Assembly: GCA_036417435.1 (NCBI GenBank)
Contig: CM070900.1
Span: forward strand, 29,985,496-30,049,495
DNA: 64,000 nt
Direction of reading: 5' to 3'
From: Inia geoffrensis
Taxonomy: Eukaryota; Chordata; Mammalia; Artiodactyla; Iniidae
Shown piece by piece: positions 34,796-45,149 of the stretch. The notes under the pieces are model-generated. The model did no database searches. It saw only the letters and a program-made list of their open reading frames with translations, and was not told the DNA's origin. Numbering within the stretch: the first letter of the stretch is position 1; each line of letters begins with the position of its first letter. A program made the position numbers and the translations under genes.

Positions 34796-35005
34796 CACTG
34801 CCAAATTAAACTGAAATAAAGATTTTGGGTAAAACAAATGAAGATGACACCCTGGAAAAGAGTCTGTTCAAATACTTAAAAAATATGAAGCGGGTGGAGC
34901 CAGAATGCATAGAATAGAACCTAGGGGAAACTGATTATTCTTTCCGTATGTTCTTATCAGTTTTCTTGAACATTTATTTTTAAATATTTTTTATTTTATC
35001 AAATA

Positions 35006-35529
35006 CAGTAGTCCTCTCTTATTTGCAGGGGATACATTCCAAGATCCTCAGTGGATGTCTGAAACTGTGGATCGTACCTAACCTTATACATACTATGCTT
35101 TTCCTGTACATATATACCTATGATAAAGTTTAATTTATAAATTAGGCACAGCAAGAGAACGACCAAATCGCCAGCATCACTACTCTTGCATTTCGGGGCC
35201 ATTATTAATTAAAATAAGTGTTACTTGAACACAAACACTTCAACATCATGAACAGTCCATCTGATAACCTAAAGGGCTACTAAGTGACTAATGGGGAGAA
35301 GGCGTCAGAACACATACAGAGTGGATATGCTGGGCAAAGGCATGGTTCACGTCCCGGGTGGGATGGAGGGGGATGGCACAGGATTTCACCATGCTACTCA
35401 GAACGGCCAGCAATTCAAAACTTATGCATTGTTTACTTCTAGAGTTTTTGTATAATATTTCCAGGCCATGACTGACTGGGAGTAACTGAATCCAGAGAAA
35501 GCAAAACCATGGTTAAGGGGGAACTACTA
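35006..35529 (+). mobile_element. Tigger-type (TcMar) non-autonomous DNA transposon
   Basis: Left end cagtagtcctctcttatttg and the reverse complement of the right end (tagtagttcccccttaacca) form the terminal inverted repeats. TA dinucleotides flank both sides (35004-35005, 35530-35531), as expected of a mariner-group insertion. The inner text (gatgtctgaaactgtggatc, gataaagtttaatttataaa, aaacttatgcattgtttact) matches this well-known family. No transposase frame. Confidence 0.82.
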
Positions 35530-35539
35530 TAAACTGGAA

Positions 35540-36245
35540 ATTCCTTGAGAGGAGAGAGGTTTTACCCAGCTGAATAAAAAGATCCTTGAGCTGAATTTTG
35601 GTCTCAGTATCCAGGATAGTAGGAGAATTCTAAACTTAGCCAAGGCAATGAGGGAATGAGAATTAGCCATACCTAAAATGCACAAATATGTGTAAGATGC
35701 ATATAGATATTAAGTACACATATATAAATGTGTCTGTATTTAGCACTCATGGGACTATATCTGCTTAATGAATTTAATTTGGAATCACAAAGTGAAAATT
35801 TTGTTAGACATGTTCTTTCACAAGTGACTTACTGTAAAGAAAGAACCCAGAATCTTTTGTGTTGTAAAAAATGAGCCATGGTCAGCTGCCTATAGTCTCC
35901 TGAGTTCTGATTCCTGATTCTTGATTGCTTCCATGACAACCATGTCATTTCACTGCCAGAATATCTTATAAACAGTTAAGATGAATGGAAATATATTCAT
36001 GCTCTCCCGAAATTAATTGTTAAGAAATAAAAGAGAGACAGAACTACAGTTATTCATTTGGTGAGCTTCATTCTACGTGGATAAAGAAGACTTTCCTGGC
36101 TAAGCTCTCTCCACATGGATCAACTTTGATATGCTATTTACTCTTACTTAGAGGTTGCCTGTGTCATTCTCCGGTTGTTTCACAACTGGATGTTTTGCTT
36201 CTTTCAGTAGAATATTAACTCTTACAACTTTAGTCTTGTATTTAT
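35540..36245. other. Unassigned, repeat-poor sequence
   Basis: No repeat recognised. Contains RFX-like half-sites (catgacaacc near 35932) and gaaattaattgtt near 36009. Conserved-element status untested. Confidence 0.4.
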
Positions 36246-36249
36246 TCTT

Positions 36250-36395
36250 TTCTTATTGAGTTCTTGCTATGTGCCAGGCACTGGTACTCATGCCCGTGTT
36301 GTGATTAGATTTGATCTTTACAAAAATCATCTTAAGATGAGGAAACTGAGGCACCAAACAGTTAAGCAATTAATGTATGTTTAACTAAGGAAGAA
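36250..36395 (-). repeat. MIR relic
   Basis: Antisense MIR: tgctatgtgccaggcactgg, gatgaggaaactgaggcacc, gttaagcaatt. Confidence 0.7.
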
Positions 36396-36493
36396 GATGG
36401 GTTTAAAATAAGCTCTAATGAGCTTTTAAACTCATTTTTTACATTGCTTACTCTTTTCCTTCTTAGATGCTTCTTAAGGAATTTATCATATTC

Positions 36494-36973
36494 TATTACT
36501 TATTGTGATAAACTGTATTATTGTTCTCAACTCATTACCCTTCCCTGTATCCATGTCTTTTGTTCTTTGTAAGTCCTCCATTAAAGGCAGAGCCGATTTT
36601 CTCACCCCCATTAATGTTGAGCTTGACTGTGTGACTTTTGCCAATGCAATATGGGATAAGTGGCAGTGTGTCCAGAGCCTAGTCTTTAAGAGGCACTGGA
36701 GGTTTTTGCTTGCCTCTCTTATGCATCTGCCATCAGCATGAAAAGAGCATTCTTTGGCTAGCACATTGAATCAGGGAGGATGAGAGACACTTGGAACAAA
36801 TCTTGATGCACTCTAACACCTTGTGTACAAGACAAGCAAAGAGCAAGCTAAGTCAGATTACACCTGCCTAGGCAATCTACAGACAAGTAAGCAAGAATAA
36901 ATTATTGTTATAGGTCACTGAGTTGTGGAGTGGTTTATTACCCAGTGTTACTGTGGCAATAGTAACCGATACA
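36494..36973 (+). mobile_element. MaLR/ERVL-type LTR
   Basis: Ends with ggtcactgagttgtggagtg, tggcaatagtaaccgataca, an LTR terminus of the MLT1 group. Internal phrases (gccaatgcaatatgggataa, gcctagtctttaagaggcac, gaatcagggaggatgagaga) agree. 5' edge approximate. Frames of 78 and 92 codons on opposite strands are not genes. Confidence 0.65.
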
Positions 36974-37009
36974 CTCAAGATTATTCTTTGCGCTCATACC
37001 TAATTTCCT

Positions 37010-37135
37010 TTATGAGATAATATGAGTTGTTCAGAGTCCTCGTCAGTCTTCTCTTAGACCTCCAAAACAACTAATACAATGTCTTGCAGGTGTGAGTGTC
37101 CAAACAATGTTGAATGAATAAATGTATATCTTTTC
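37010..37135 (+). repeat. L2 3'-end relic
   Basis: Ends with acaatgttgaatgaataaat, typical of L2/MIR 3' ends. Confidence 0.5.
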
Positions 37136-37349
37136 TATTTCCCAAAGTGTGCTGCTATGTAAGGATTGGTGCTTGGCAATTAAAAATACATGAATCTCAT
37201 GTAAGCAAAGATTCTATACGATAAAATAATTTTTACTGGTTTCTCTACTCATGGTATTTGTCACTGGAGAATCCTAAAGTTTTCCTACTTAAAATGTCAA
37301 TTTTCCAAGAAGTGAATCGTTTCAAAATACCAGTGTGACCTCTTTAGAA

Positions 37350-37530
37350 AGGCAGCTTTGTATAGTGATAAGAACACAACTCTAGCACGTTCTGTTACTA
37401 TTGGGAATGCCAAGATGGGACAAAATCCATTGACTTTATTGAGCCCAAGTTCTCACATGGAAAGTAGGGATAATATTATTATTTCTCAGGGAGTTTTTAA
37501 TGCAGATTAGAATAAATGATATAGACAAAT
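37350..37530 (+). repeat. MIR relic
   Basis: Sense MIR-like: gctttgtatagtgataagaa, cacatggaaagtagggataa, attagaataaatgatat. Confidence 0.5.
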
Positions 37531-37791
37531 ACCTATTTCTAATTTAAAAATTACTATTTATTGCACACCTACTTTGTGTAATAAGGCTTCTACTCATTAC
37601 TCACAGTATAATCATAGCACACTGTTCCAAAACGTCAATTTTACTTGATCCTATATAATATATAATATTTTCATGAACTTTACAAATTAAAAAAAAAACT
37701 ATAAAGAAACTTTTCACATGCAGGTGAATTCGGGGCTGGATTTTCTCTGACTTTAAGAAGTTTGACTCCTTCTTTATTAGTGTTTTGTGAA

Positions 37792-38179
37792 TGTATTAGT
37801 CTGCTCAGGCTGCTGTAACAAAATACTACAGACTGGATGGCTTAAATAATTGACATTTATTTTCTCACAATTCTAAAGGCTAGAAGACCAAGGGCAAGGT
37901 ACCAGCAGGACTGGTTTCTGGTAAGGTCACTCTTCTGGGCTTCCTGGTATGTTCTCACCTGGTCTTTTATTTATGTACACACAATAAAGAGAGAGAGAGC
38001 AAGATCTCTGGTGTTTCTTCTTCTTGCAAGGACACCAGTTCTATAGGATTAGGGTCCTGTCCTAATGATTTAATTTAACCATAATTACTTCCTTAAAGAT
38101 CCTATCTCCAAATACAGTCAAATTGGGGGTTAGGGCTTTAATGTATGATTTTTGGGAGGATGCAAGTCAGTCCATAAAA
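37792..38179 (-). mobile_element. Solo MaLR (MLT1/MST-like) LTR
   Basis: Reads tgtattagtctgctcaggct at the left and tgcaagtcagtccataaaa at the right, the reverse complement of a MaLR LTR. A (GA)n-like tract gagagagagagcaagatc is inside. Flanks (gtgaa and gtaag) are similar, not identical, so the target duplication has decayed. Confidence 0.82.
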
Positions 38180-38583
38180 GTAAGGTATGGTGGTTTTTCG
38201 AATATGTCCAAAAAGTCTTTGATACTCCTTTTTAAAAAATATTTATTGGAGTATAATTGCTTTACAATGTTGTGTTAGTTTCTGTTGTACAACAAAGTGA
38301 ATCAGCTCTACGCATACACATATCCCCATATCCCCTCCCTCTTGCTCCTCCATCCCACTGTCCCAATCCCACCCCTTTAGGTGGTCACAAAGCACCAAGC
38401 TGATCTCTGCGGCTGCTTCCCACTAGGTATCTGTTTTACATTTGGTAGTGCATATATGCCAATGCCACCCCCTCACTTTGTCCCAGCTTATCCTTCCCCC
38501 TCCCCATGTCCTCAAGTCCATTGTCTACATCTGCGTCTTTATCGCTGTCCTGCCCCTAGGTTCTTCAGAGCCATTTTTTTTTT

Positions 38584-39628
38584 TTAGAGTCCATATATAT
38601 GTGTTAGCATATGGTATTTGTTTTTTTCTTTCTGACTTACTTCACTCTGTAGGACAGACTCTAGGTTCATCCACCTCACTTCAAATAACTCAATTTTGTT
38701 TCTTTTTATGGCTGAGTAATATTCCATTGTATATATGTGCCACATCTTCTTTATCCATTCATCTGTTGATGGACACTTAGGTTGCTTCCATGTCCTGGCT
38801 ATTGTAAATAGCTCTGCAGTGAACATTGTGGTACATGACTCTTTTTGAATTATGGTTTTCTCAGGGTATATGCCCAGTGGTGGGATTGCTGGGTCATATC
38901 GTAGTTATATTTTCAGTTTTTTTTTTTTTTTTTTTTTTTTTGCGGTATGCGGGCCTCTCACTGTTGTGGCCTCTCCCGTTGCGGAGCACAGGCTCCGGAC
39001 GCGCAGGCTCAGCGGCCATGGCTCACGGGCCCAGCTGCTCCGCGGCATGTGGGATCTTCCCAGACCGGGGCACGAACCCGTATCCCCTGCATCGGCAGGC
39101 GGACTCTCAACCACTGCGCCACCAGGGAAGCCCTATTTTCAGTTTTTTAAGGAACGTCCATAATGTTCTCCATAGTGGTTGTATCAATTTACATTCCCAC
39201 CAACAGTGCAAGAGAGTTCCCTTTTCTCCACACCCTCTCCAGCATTTACTGTTTGTAGATTTTTTGATGATGGCCATTCTGACTGGTGTGAGGTGATCCC
39301 TCATTGTAGTTTTGATTTGCATTTCTCTAATGATTTGTGATGTTGAGCATCCTTTCATGTGTTTGTTGGCAATCTGTATATCTTCTTTGGAGAAATGTCT
39401 GTTTAGGTCTTCTGCCCATTTTTGGATTGGGTTGTTTGTTTTTTTGTTATTGAGCTGCATGAGCTGCTTGTAAATTTTGGAGATTAGTCCTTTGTCAGTT
39501 GCTTCATTTGCAAATATTTTCTCCCATTCTGAGGGTTGTCTTTTGGCCTTCTTTATGGTCTCCTTTGCTGTGGAAAAGCTTTGAAGTTTCATTAGGTCCC
39601 ATTTGTTTATTTTTGTTTTCATTTCCAT
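38584..39628 (-). pseudogene. L1 ORF2 C-terminal fragment, interrupted by a SINE
   Basis: Two minus-strand frames encode the C-terminal part of L1 ORF2p, the endonuclease/reverse-transcriptase protein. 39628 to 39134 gives residues like [18 protein letters not shown] and [14 protein letters not shown], with the cysteine/histidine-rich [17 protein letters not shown] region. 38826 to 38584 continues with the hallmark WHIYTMEYYSAIKRNKI. The SINE at 38917-39133 breaks the frame between them. Endonuclease and catalytic RT domains lie upstream and were never inserted, so the copy cannot act. Confidence 0.88.
38917..39133 (-). mobile_element. Young CHR-type SINE (copy 4) inside the L1
   Basis: Poly(T) at 38917-38941, promoter boxes and 5' end at 39133. 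A perfect 15-bp target duplication (tattttcagtttttt) lies at 38908-38922 and 39134-39148. It postdates the L1, which postdates the LTR. Confidence 0.95.
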
Positions 39629-40415
39629 TTCTCTAGGAGGTGGGTCAAAAAGGATCTTGCTGTGATTGATGTCATAGAGTGTTCTGCCTATGTTTTCCTC
39701 TAAGAGTTTTATAGTGTCTGGCCTTCCATTTGGGTCTTTAATCCATTTGGAGTTTACTTTTGTGTTGGTGTTAGGGAGTGTTCTAATTTCATTCTTCTAC
39801 ATGTAGCTGCCCAGTTTTCCCAGCTCCACTTATTGGAGAGCTGTTTTTTCTCCATTGTACACTCTTGCCTCCTTAGTCAAAGATAAAGTGACCATATGTG
39901 CATGGGTTTATCCCTGGGCTTTCCATCCTGTTCCTTTGATCTATATTTCTGTTTTTGTGCCAGTACCATACTTTCTTGATTACCGTAGCTTTGTAGTATG
40001 GTCTGAAGTCAGGGAGCCTGATTCCTCCATGATACTCCTCTTTTTAAGAGGTGATATTTAATTCCCCTCTTCTCGAGTGCGGTCTGGATTCATAACTTAC
40101 TTCTAATGAATAAAATATGGCAGAACTGATGAGACGTTATTCCAAGCATAGGTTACAAAAAGGCTGCAGCTTCAACTTGCATGCTGTATCTTACTCTCAC
40201 ACTCTAGGTCTTACCCTCGTGGATTGTTTGATCCATGAGAAGCCAACTGCCATAGAGACCCACATAATGAAGAACAGAAGCCTCTAATCAAGAGCCAGTG
40301 AGGTACTAAAGCCTGCCGACTACCATATGAGTGAACCTATAAGTGGATTCACCAGCCCCATTTAAACTTTGAGATAACTATAGCTACAGCTGACAGGTGA
40401 CCACAACCTCATAAT

Positions 40416-41545
40416 TTCTAAGAAAGTTGTTCTAAGTACTGCCTGGTTTCTTTTTGCTCCTTACAGTACAATGAGAGAGGAGAAAAATATAGGAAAGGTC
40501 ATTAAACTTGAAAGAACCAGGACCTGATGGTTTTGAGAAATCTAAGACATTCCAGATAGCAAACAGTTCTAAAATTAAGCAATGGCTTCTCAGCAAAGCA
40601 CATATATAGACTGTTGCCAGGAAAACTCATGTAAAGGTGAAGCCAAGTGTGTGACTATAAAATTATTTCATGAGGCCTCAGAAAAAGTTACAACAGTGCC
40701 TTGGAGTTCCTTTTAATCAGACAAAAGCCTCAATAAAGCTATCAACTGAGTGTCTTGCAGATCCTCTCAATCAAACAATAGGAGTGCTAAGGAATCTTAA
40801 GGGCACTGTCCTTCAGGAGTCTCAGCAGAATCCTATGCTAAAGGACTTATCTTGAGGAAACTGGAGGTGTGCCTTTTCTCTAATAGTGATCCTCTGTAAG
40901 GTTCACATAAATAAGATTTATAGAAGAATTATATATGCAAAAACATTGCCAGCTTGAACTGAAAAGGACAGAAACAATAGAAAATGAAAAGGAGGCTTTG
41001 GACCTCCAAAATTCTACTATCAGAAAGCAGGCTAAGAAAACTACTTAGCTGCAAATACATTCTATGTGTCAAAAAAAAGAAGGATGAGAAAGAACCAAGG
41101 GCCCAGATGGTGAAGTTGAGAGCCACGGAAAATTATTCCCAAACTCTGAGAACTTATCAATAAATAGCAAACAGTTGTCCAGCAGGATTTCACAATAGTT
41201 ACGCACCAATGACATTTCGTGCCTATTTTTACTTGTTTGGATCAGGAAAGCTCAGAGTGGTTATCCTTACTCTGTCCCAACATTATAGAGGTGTATGTAC
41301 ACTGTGTGTGTTGGCAGCAGATAATATATGCCTTTAGTTTCATAAGCAGAGGGAAATTGTACTCAAGGGGCCACAATTAGGGAATTAAATCCAAAGAGTC
41401 TTATCTGCACCTTGACTCAATTTAGATGGTAAAATTCCAGGTTTTCAGCTGAGGCTTCAATAGCATGAGACCTTGGGGGGCTTTGATTTGGGGTACGTAT
41501 TTTGTACGTGAGATGAATGTAAATTGTACACTATGGAAGACTTGG
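40416..41545 (+). mobile_element. Probable MaLR internal region
   Basis: Lies between two LTRs of the same type and orientation. From memory it resembles MLT1-type internal sequence (gccttgcagatcctct-like phrase at 40755-40775, atttcacaatagttacgcac, cctatttttacttgtttgga, agtggttatccttactctgt). MaLR internal regions are non-autonomous; the only frames here (61-65 codons) show no retroviral domain. The assignment rests mainly on position. Confidence 0.5.
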
Positions 41546-41732
41546 TGGTTTTACGAATGTATCCACAAATCTTTCGATACTTCATCTCTTTAAGAAGTGG
41601 AGCTTAATTCTCTTCTCCTTGAGTGTGGGCTTGTTGGGTTCTTTGGATATCAGCAGCTTGTTTTTAATAAATAACACAGCAAGAATGATGAGTTGTCACT
41701 TCTGAGATTAGGTTATAAAAAAGACTGTGGCA
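41546..41732 (+). mobile_element. MaLR-type LTR (downstream copy), truncated
   Basis: Starts tggtggttttacgaatgtat, then catctctttaagaagtggag and cttaattctcttctccttga, collinear with the upstream LTR. It stops after about 187 bp exactly where the SINE begins, and does not resume beyond it. Confidence 0.65.
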
Positions 41733-41944
41733 GGCTTCCCTGGTGGCGTAGTGGTTGAGAGTCCGCCTGCCGATGCAGGGGATACGGGTTCGTGCGCCGG
41801 TCCAGGAAGATACTACATGCTGCAGAGAGGCTGGGCCTGTGAGCCATGGCCGCTGAGCCTGCGCGTCCGGAGTCTGTGTTCCGCAACGGGAGAGGCCACA
41901 ACAGGGAGAGGCCCGCGTACCGCCAAAAAAAAAAAAAAAAAAAA
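41733..41944 (+). mobile_element. Young CHR-type SINE (copy 5), no target duplication
   Basis: Plus-strand copy from ggcttccctggtggcgtagt to a 22-nt poly(A). It has private changes (gggttcgtgcgccgg, gctgcagagaggctggg). The left flank (aaaaagactgtggca) and right flank (ttttcccaaaccacaca) do not match, so the usual duplication is missing. Confidence 0.88.
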
Positions 41945-41945
41945 T

Positions 41946-42012
41946 TTTCCCAAACCACACAGCTAATAAATGGAAGGGTAAAGATTTGAATTCACATCTA
42001 TGTGTCTCAGAA
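41946..42012 (-). repeat. MIR fragment
   Basis: cccaaaccacacagctaata, atttgaattcacatctatgt is antisense MIR core, beginning directly at the SINE tail. Confidence 0.55.
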
Positions 42013-42014
42013 GA

Positions 42015-43080
42015 AAAAAAAAAGTAAGCTTTGTATAAATAAAAATCAAAACATAAGGAAACCACAATCTTTTATAAAAATAATGTTTGGGCTGATACAG
42101 AAATTCCAGTAATTACATACAGAACTACCATCTGCTTAAGGAGTAACTAAGGTGTTGGGCAGGCAGAGGAATGTGCAAGAGATACTTAAATCTATACACC
42201 ACAGGGGCCAGGACATCTGGTAAAAAAAAAACCAAAAAAAGGTGAGCCATTTCTTCTCGATTCCAGCTTTCCCAATTATGTTAATTGTAACAGAACTTGG
42301 CTTCCTGGCAAAGCAGAGCTAGTGAGGCATCTGACACACTGTAGAATTTAAGTTCAAAAGTAAAACTGTTTAATGAATGCACACCCTACTCCTTATTCAT
42401 TATGCAAAGTCGGGTTGTAGAGTTTTTCAATATGTGCTCTAATTCCCTTTAAGAAACGTGATTCCACATTCCTCACATTAGTGCAGGAGGAAAAAAAAAA
42501 TATTCTGCTGGAAGAGGCTTTGGGGTCAGTTAGAAATTCTCTGCTCTGTTTTTAAAAGGAAAATATAATCCCCTTTTCTCAGCTATTGTGTTTTCTTCTG
42601 GTGAGGGTTGATGGCTGTAAAATATACCCTTCAACTTTTCCATATAACTTGATTAGACAGGAATAATCTCTTATGCTTTCATGCACAAATTTAGGAGTGA
42701 CCCAGAACAAACGAGTTTCCTTCATCACCATAGCAACCAGGACTACGGAAAAATGCCACTCACTATGCTATGCAAGTCAGATTTCATTCCTTTGATGTTA
42801 ATTAACAAATTGCTTTCAGAAAATCAATGAGTTCCCCTGCTCCCCTCTAAATGTCTGTGATATATTTTTTAATATTTCCTAAAGTGATGCAGTGTCAGAA
42901 TGGATGGGAGAGAGAGTAGGGAGCAAAACAGAACCCTACCTTTTCCTGGTATAACACTTTGGAGATTAGGAATGCAATACTGCATCGGGCCAGGAGGAGT
43001 ATCCACTTGGACCTACTGGGCATTGAGACACAAACCTAAATTCATGTTTTCCTACTCCACAAGTTCCCCTCCTCTTAGAA
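42015..43080. other. Unassigned, repeat-poor sequence
   Basis: No repeat recognised. Around 42700-42810 lie an X-box-like tcaccatagcaac (42726-42738) and the palindrome tgttaattaaca (42796-42807). A possible conserved noncoding element. Confidence 0.4.
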
Positions 43081-43100
43081 GATAGTGACTGTTTCCTTAG

Positions 43101-43160
43101 CAGAAAAAAAAAAAAGAAAAAGAAAAAAAGGTGTGTGTATGTGTTTGTGTGTGTGTGCTA
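43101..43160 (+). repeat. A-rich and (GT)n-like tracts
   Basis: aaaaaaaaaaaagaaaaaga followed by gtgtgtgtatgtgtttgtgt. Confidence 0.8.
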
Positions 43161-43249
43161 AACAAAAGGGCTGTCACAAAAGTTGTAGAAAACTATATTT
43201 ACATTCCTCTATTCTCCTAATCTGCTCCTGGGAATGGGAAATTTCTCAA

Positions 43250-43800
43250 GGGCAATTTGGTGATTTTTACCAAAAATCTTTAAGTACCCTTTCTCTCAGA
43301 AATTTGACTCCCAGAAGGAGATATATACTCAGAGAAGGATATATAGATAAATGTACATAGACAGTCTTCACAGTGATATTTATTTATTTATTTGCGGTAT
43401 GCGGGCTTCTCACTGCTGTGACCTCTCCCGTTGTGGAGCACAGGCTCCAGATGCGTAGGCTCAGCGGCCATGGCTCACGGGCCCAGCCGCTCCGTGGCAT
43501 GTGGGATCTTCCCGGACCGGGACATGAACCCGTGTCCCCTGCATCGGCAGGCGGACTCTCAACCACTGCGCCACCAGGGAAGCCCCCCACAGTGATATTT
43601 ATAATAAAATTTTAAAGTTGGAAACATTCTAAATGACAATGAGTGGTGAAAGTGATCTAAAATGTGTTTTTAGAGAATTTAACAGGCTTTATAAAATTTT
43701 AAGTGAAAAGAGCAGGTTGAAAAACAGATTGCTGAGGTGATACATTAAAAAAGCAAAAGTTTCAGAAATTTGGCAAAAGAATAAATAAAGCTCGCATGAA
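43250..43800 (+). mobile_element. Old L1 (L1M-type) 3' region carrying a SINE
   Basis: Left part 43250-43383 (agaaatttgactcccagaag, gataaatgtacatagacagt) and right part 43588-43800 (aaagttggaaacattctaaa, tgacaatgagtggtgaaagt) are one collinear sense L1M fragment. The SINE at 43384-43587 divides it. Confidence 0.65.
43384..43587 (-). mobile_element. Young CHR-type SINE (copy 6)
   Basis: Minus-strand copy with a (TTTA)n tail instead of plain poly(T). A perfect 15-bp target duplication (cacagtgatatttat) lies at 43369-43383 and 43588-43602. Confidence 0.93.
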
Positions 43801-44340
43801 GGGTTTTCTCTGTGTGTGTCTTCCTGAGGTTTGCAGCTATTTTACTGAACTTATGTGGTGGGATATAAAATGATTTTGACAGAAATATATGAAAGATCTA
43901 GTTACATGTAATAGGTCCTCAGATAGATGTGTACCTATCTTTTTTACTAGGTGGCAAAAGTTTATTCAAAGATATCATATCACTGGTCCCAAGAAGTCTC
44001 ACCATTCTATTCATTGTAATATGATGTGAGAGAACAATTCCAAGAAGGTATACTTTGAATTGGCTTAATTAAGTGATTGATAAAAGGATTAAAAACTGAC
44101 AGTTTCCAACATACTGAGTCTTACGAAAAAAACTAATTATTAAAAACCTTTATCTACTTGTAAGTAATAAAAATAATTTCTAGATAAAAGGATATAAGGG
44201 TCAGAAAAAGATGCACAAGTGCGATCAGCTCCAGAATTAAACCTGAAAAACTTTATCACATAAAATTCATGAAGAACAATTACTGTCAAAGGTATTTTGA
44301 CCAGCACAACTATTTCATTCAAAGAAAGACCAATATGTAA
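43801..44340. other. Unassigned AT-rich sequence
   Basis: No gene or repeat recognised; a MER5-like end (agtttggaaaccactactgg) lies just beyond at 44412-44431. Confidence 0.4.
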
Positions 44341-44524
44341 AACTAACTGAAATACAGTTTATACTGTTGGAAAAGCCAGATTAGTCATCCAAAGCCCACC
44401 CACTTTATTCTGTGAACAACAGTTTGGAAACCACTACTGGAGAAGATAGCTTCTATGGTTCCACCCCATCCATTCTTGCCCTTCTCTTATCAGAGAGTTT
44501 GGGACTATGTCAGGATCCCTAGGC

Positions 44525-44632
44525 TCTTGCAACAACAGCCACAGGCTATGCAACACTAACAAGTGATTAACCACTTTGTGCCTCAGTTTTCTTGGCTGTA
44601 AAATGAGAGACTGGATTAGATTATTTCTATAT
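44525..44632 (+). repeat. MIR fragment
   Basis: Sense MIR: taaccactttgtgcctcagt, tttcttggctgtaaaatgag. Confidence 0.65.
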
Positions 44633-45147
44633 ACGGAAGGTAGCCTCTGAAACGGCTCCTAAGGATCCACCCTCTTGGTATTCATGCCCTGGGTAAATCC
44701 CTCTCTTTAATTCCCTCTCTTTGAGCATGGGCTGTGCCTCGTAATAGTTCACTTCTAATAAACAGAGTAAGGAATTAGGATAAACTGAAAGGGATAGGAT
44801 GAAACTTCCGAAACTATGGTACAAAGACTGTGATCTCTCTCTCTCCCCCACCCCCACAAACCCCCCATCCTCACCCCAATCTTTTTCTCTCTTGGAAGGA
44901 AACTTCTGAAGTTGTGAAGAGCCCTATGAAGAGGTCCACATGGTGAGTAAACTTGAAAGTGAATCCTGCCAAAATCAAGGCTTGGGATGACTGCAGCCTT
45001 GATTGCAGCCTAGTGAGAGACTGTAACCGGAGGAAAAGTTAAATGTACCTGGATTCTTGATCCACAGAATTTTAAGGTGTTATATGCTTGTAGTTTTAAT
45101 GTGTAAAGTTTTGGGGGTAACGCTACACAGAAACAGATAACTACACA
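44633..45147 (+). mobile_element. MaLR (MLT1-like) LTR with C-rich tract
   Basis: 5' part: atacggaaggtagcctctga, ttgagcatgggctgtgcctc. Middle: cctatgaagaggtccacatg. 3' part: gattgcagcctagtgagaga, attcttgatccacagaattt, agttttgggggtaacgctac, cagataactaca. At 44845-44876 four C-runs of four to six form a G-quadruplex candidate on the minus strand. Confidence 0.75.
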
Positions 45148-45149
45148 CA

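Larger units (their letters stand above)
38236..40029 (-). mobile_element. 5'-truncated L1 inserted in the MaLR LTR
   Basis: Antisense L1: the 3' untranslated region lies left (aaatatttattggagtataa, aacaaagtgaatcagctcta, tggtcacaaagcaccaagct) and ORF2 text extends right to about 40029 (ctgaagtcagggagcctgat). The flanking duplication is tgatactcct plus T/A bases at 38220-38235 and 40030-40047. Excluding the nested SINE, roughly 1.56 kb of L1 3' end is present, the usual 5'-truncated outcome. Confidence 0.9.
38186..40415 (+). mobile_element. MaLR-type LTR (upstream copy) split by an L1
   Basis: Left part 38186-38235 starts tatggtggtttttcgaatat and gtccaaaaagtctttgatac. The same LTR resumes at 40030 with tgatactcctctttttaaga and runs to about 40415 (agtggattcaccagccccat, agctgacaggtgaccacaac). 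The interrupting 1.8 kb is the L1 listed below. The last roughly 100 bp of a usual LTR of this type, with its AATAAA-like end, are missing. Confidence 0.75.

Noticed and set aside
38826..39296. 156-codon plus-strand frame
   Set aside because: Starts in antisense L1, passes through SINE sequence and poly-Phe. Not a gene.
39107..39628. 173-codon minus-strand frame as an active L1 gene
   Set aside because: It holds only the C-terminal part of ORF2p, ends inside the SINE, and lacks the endonuclease and catalytic RT domains.
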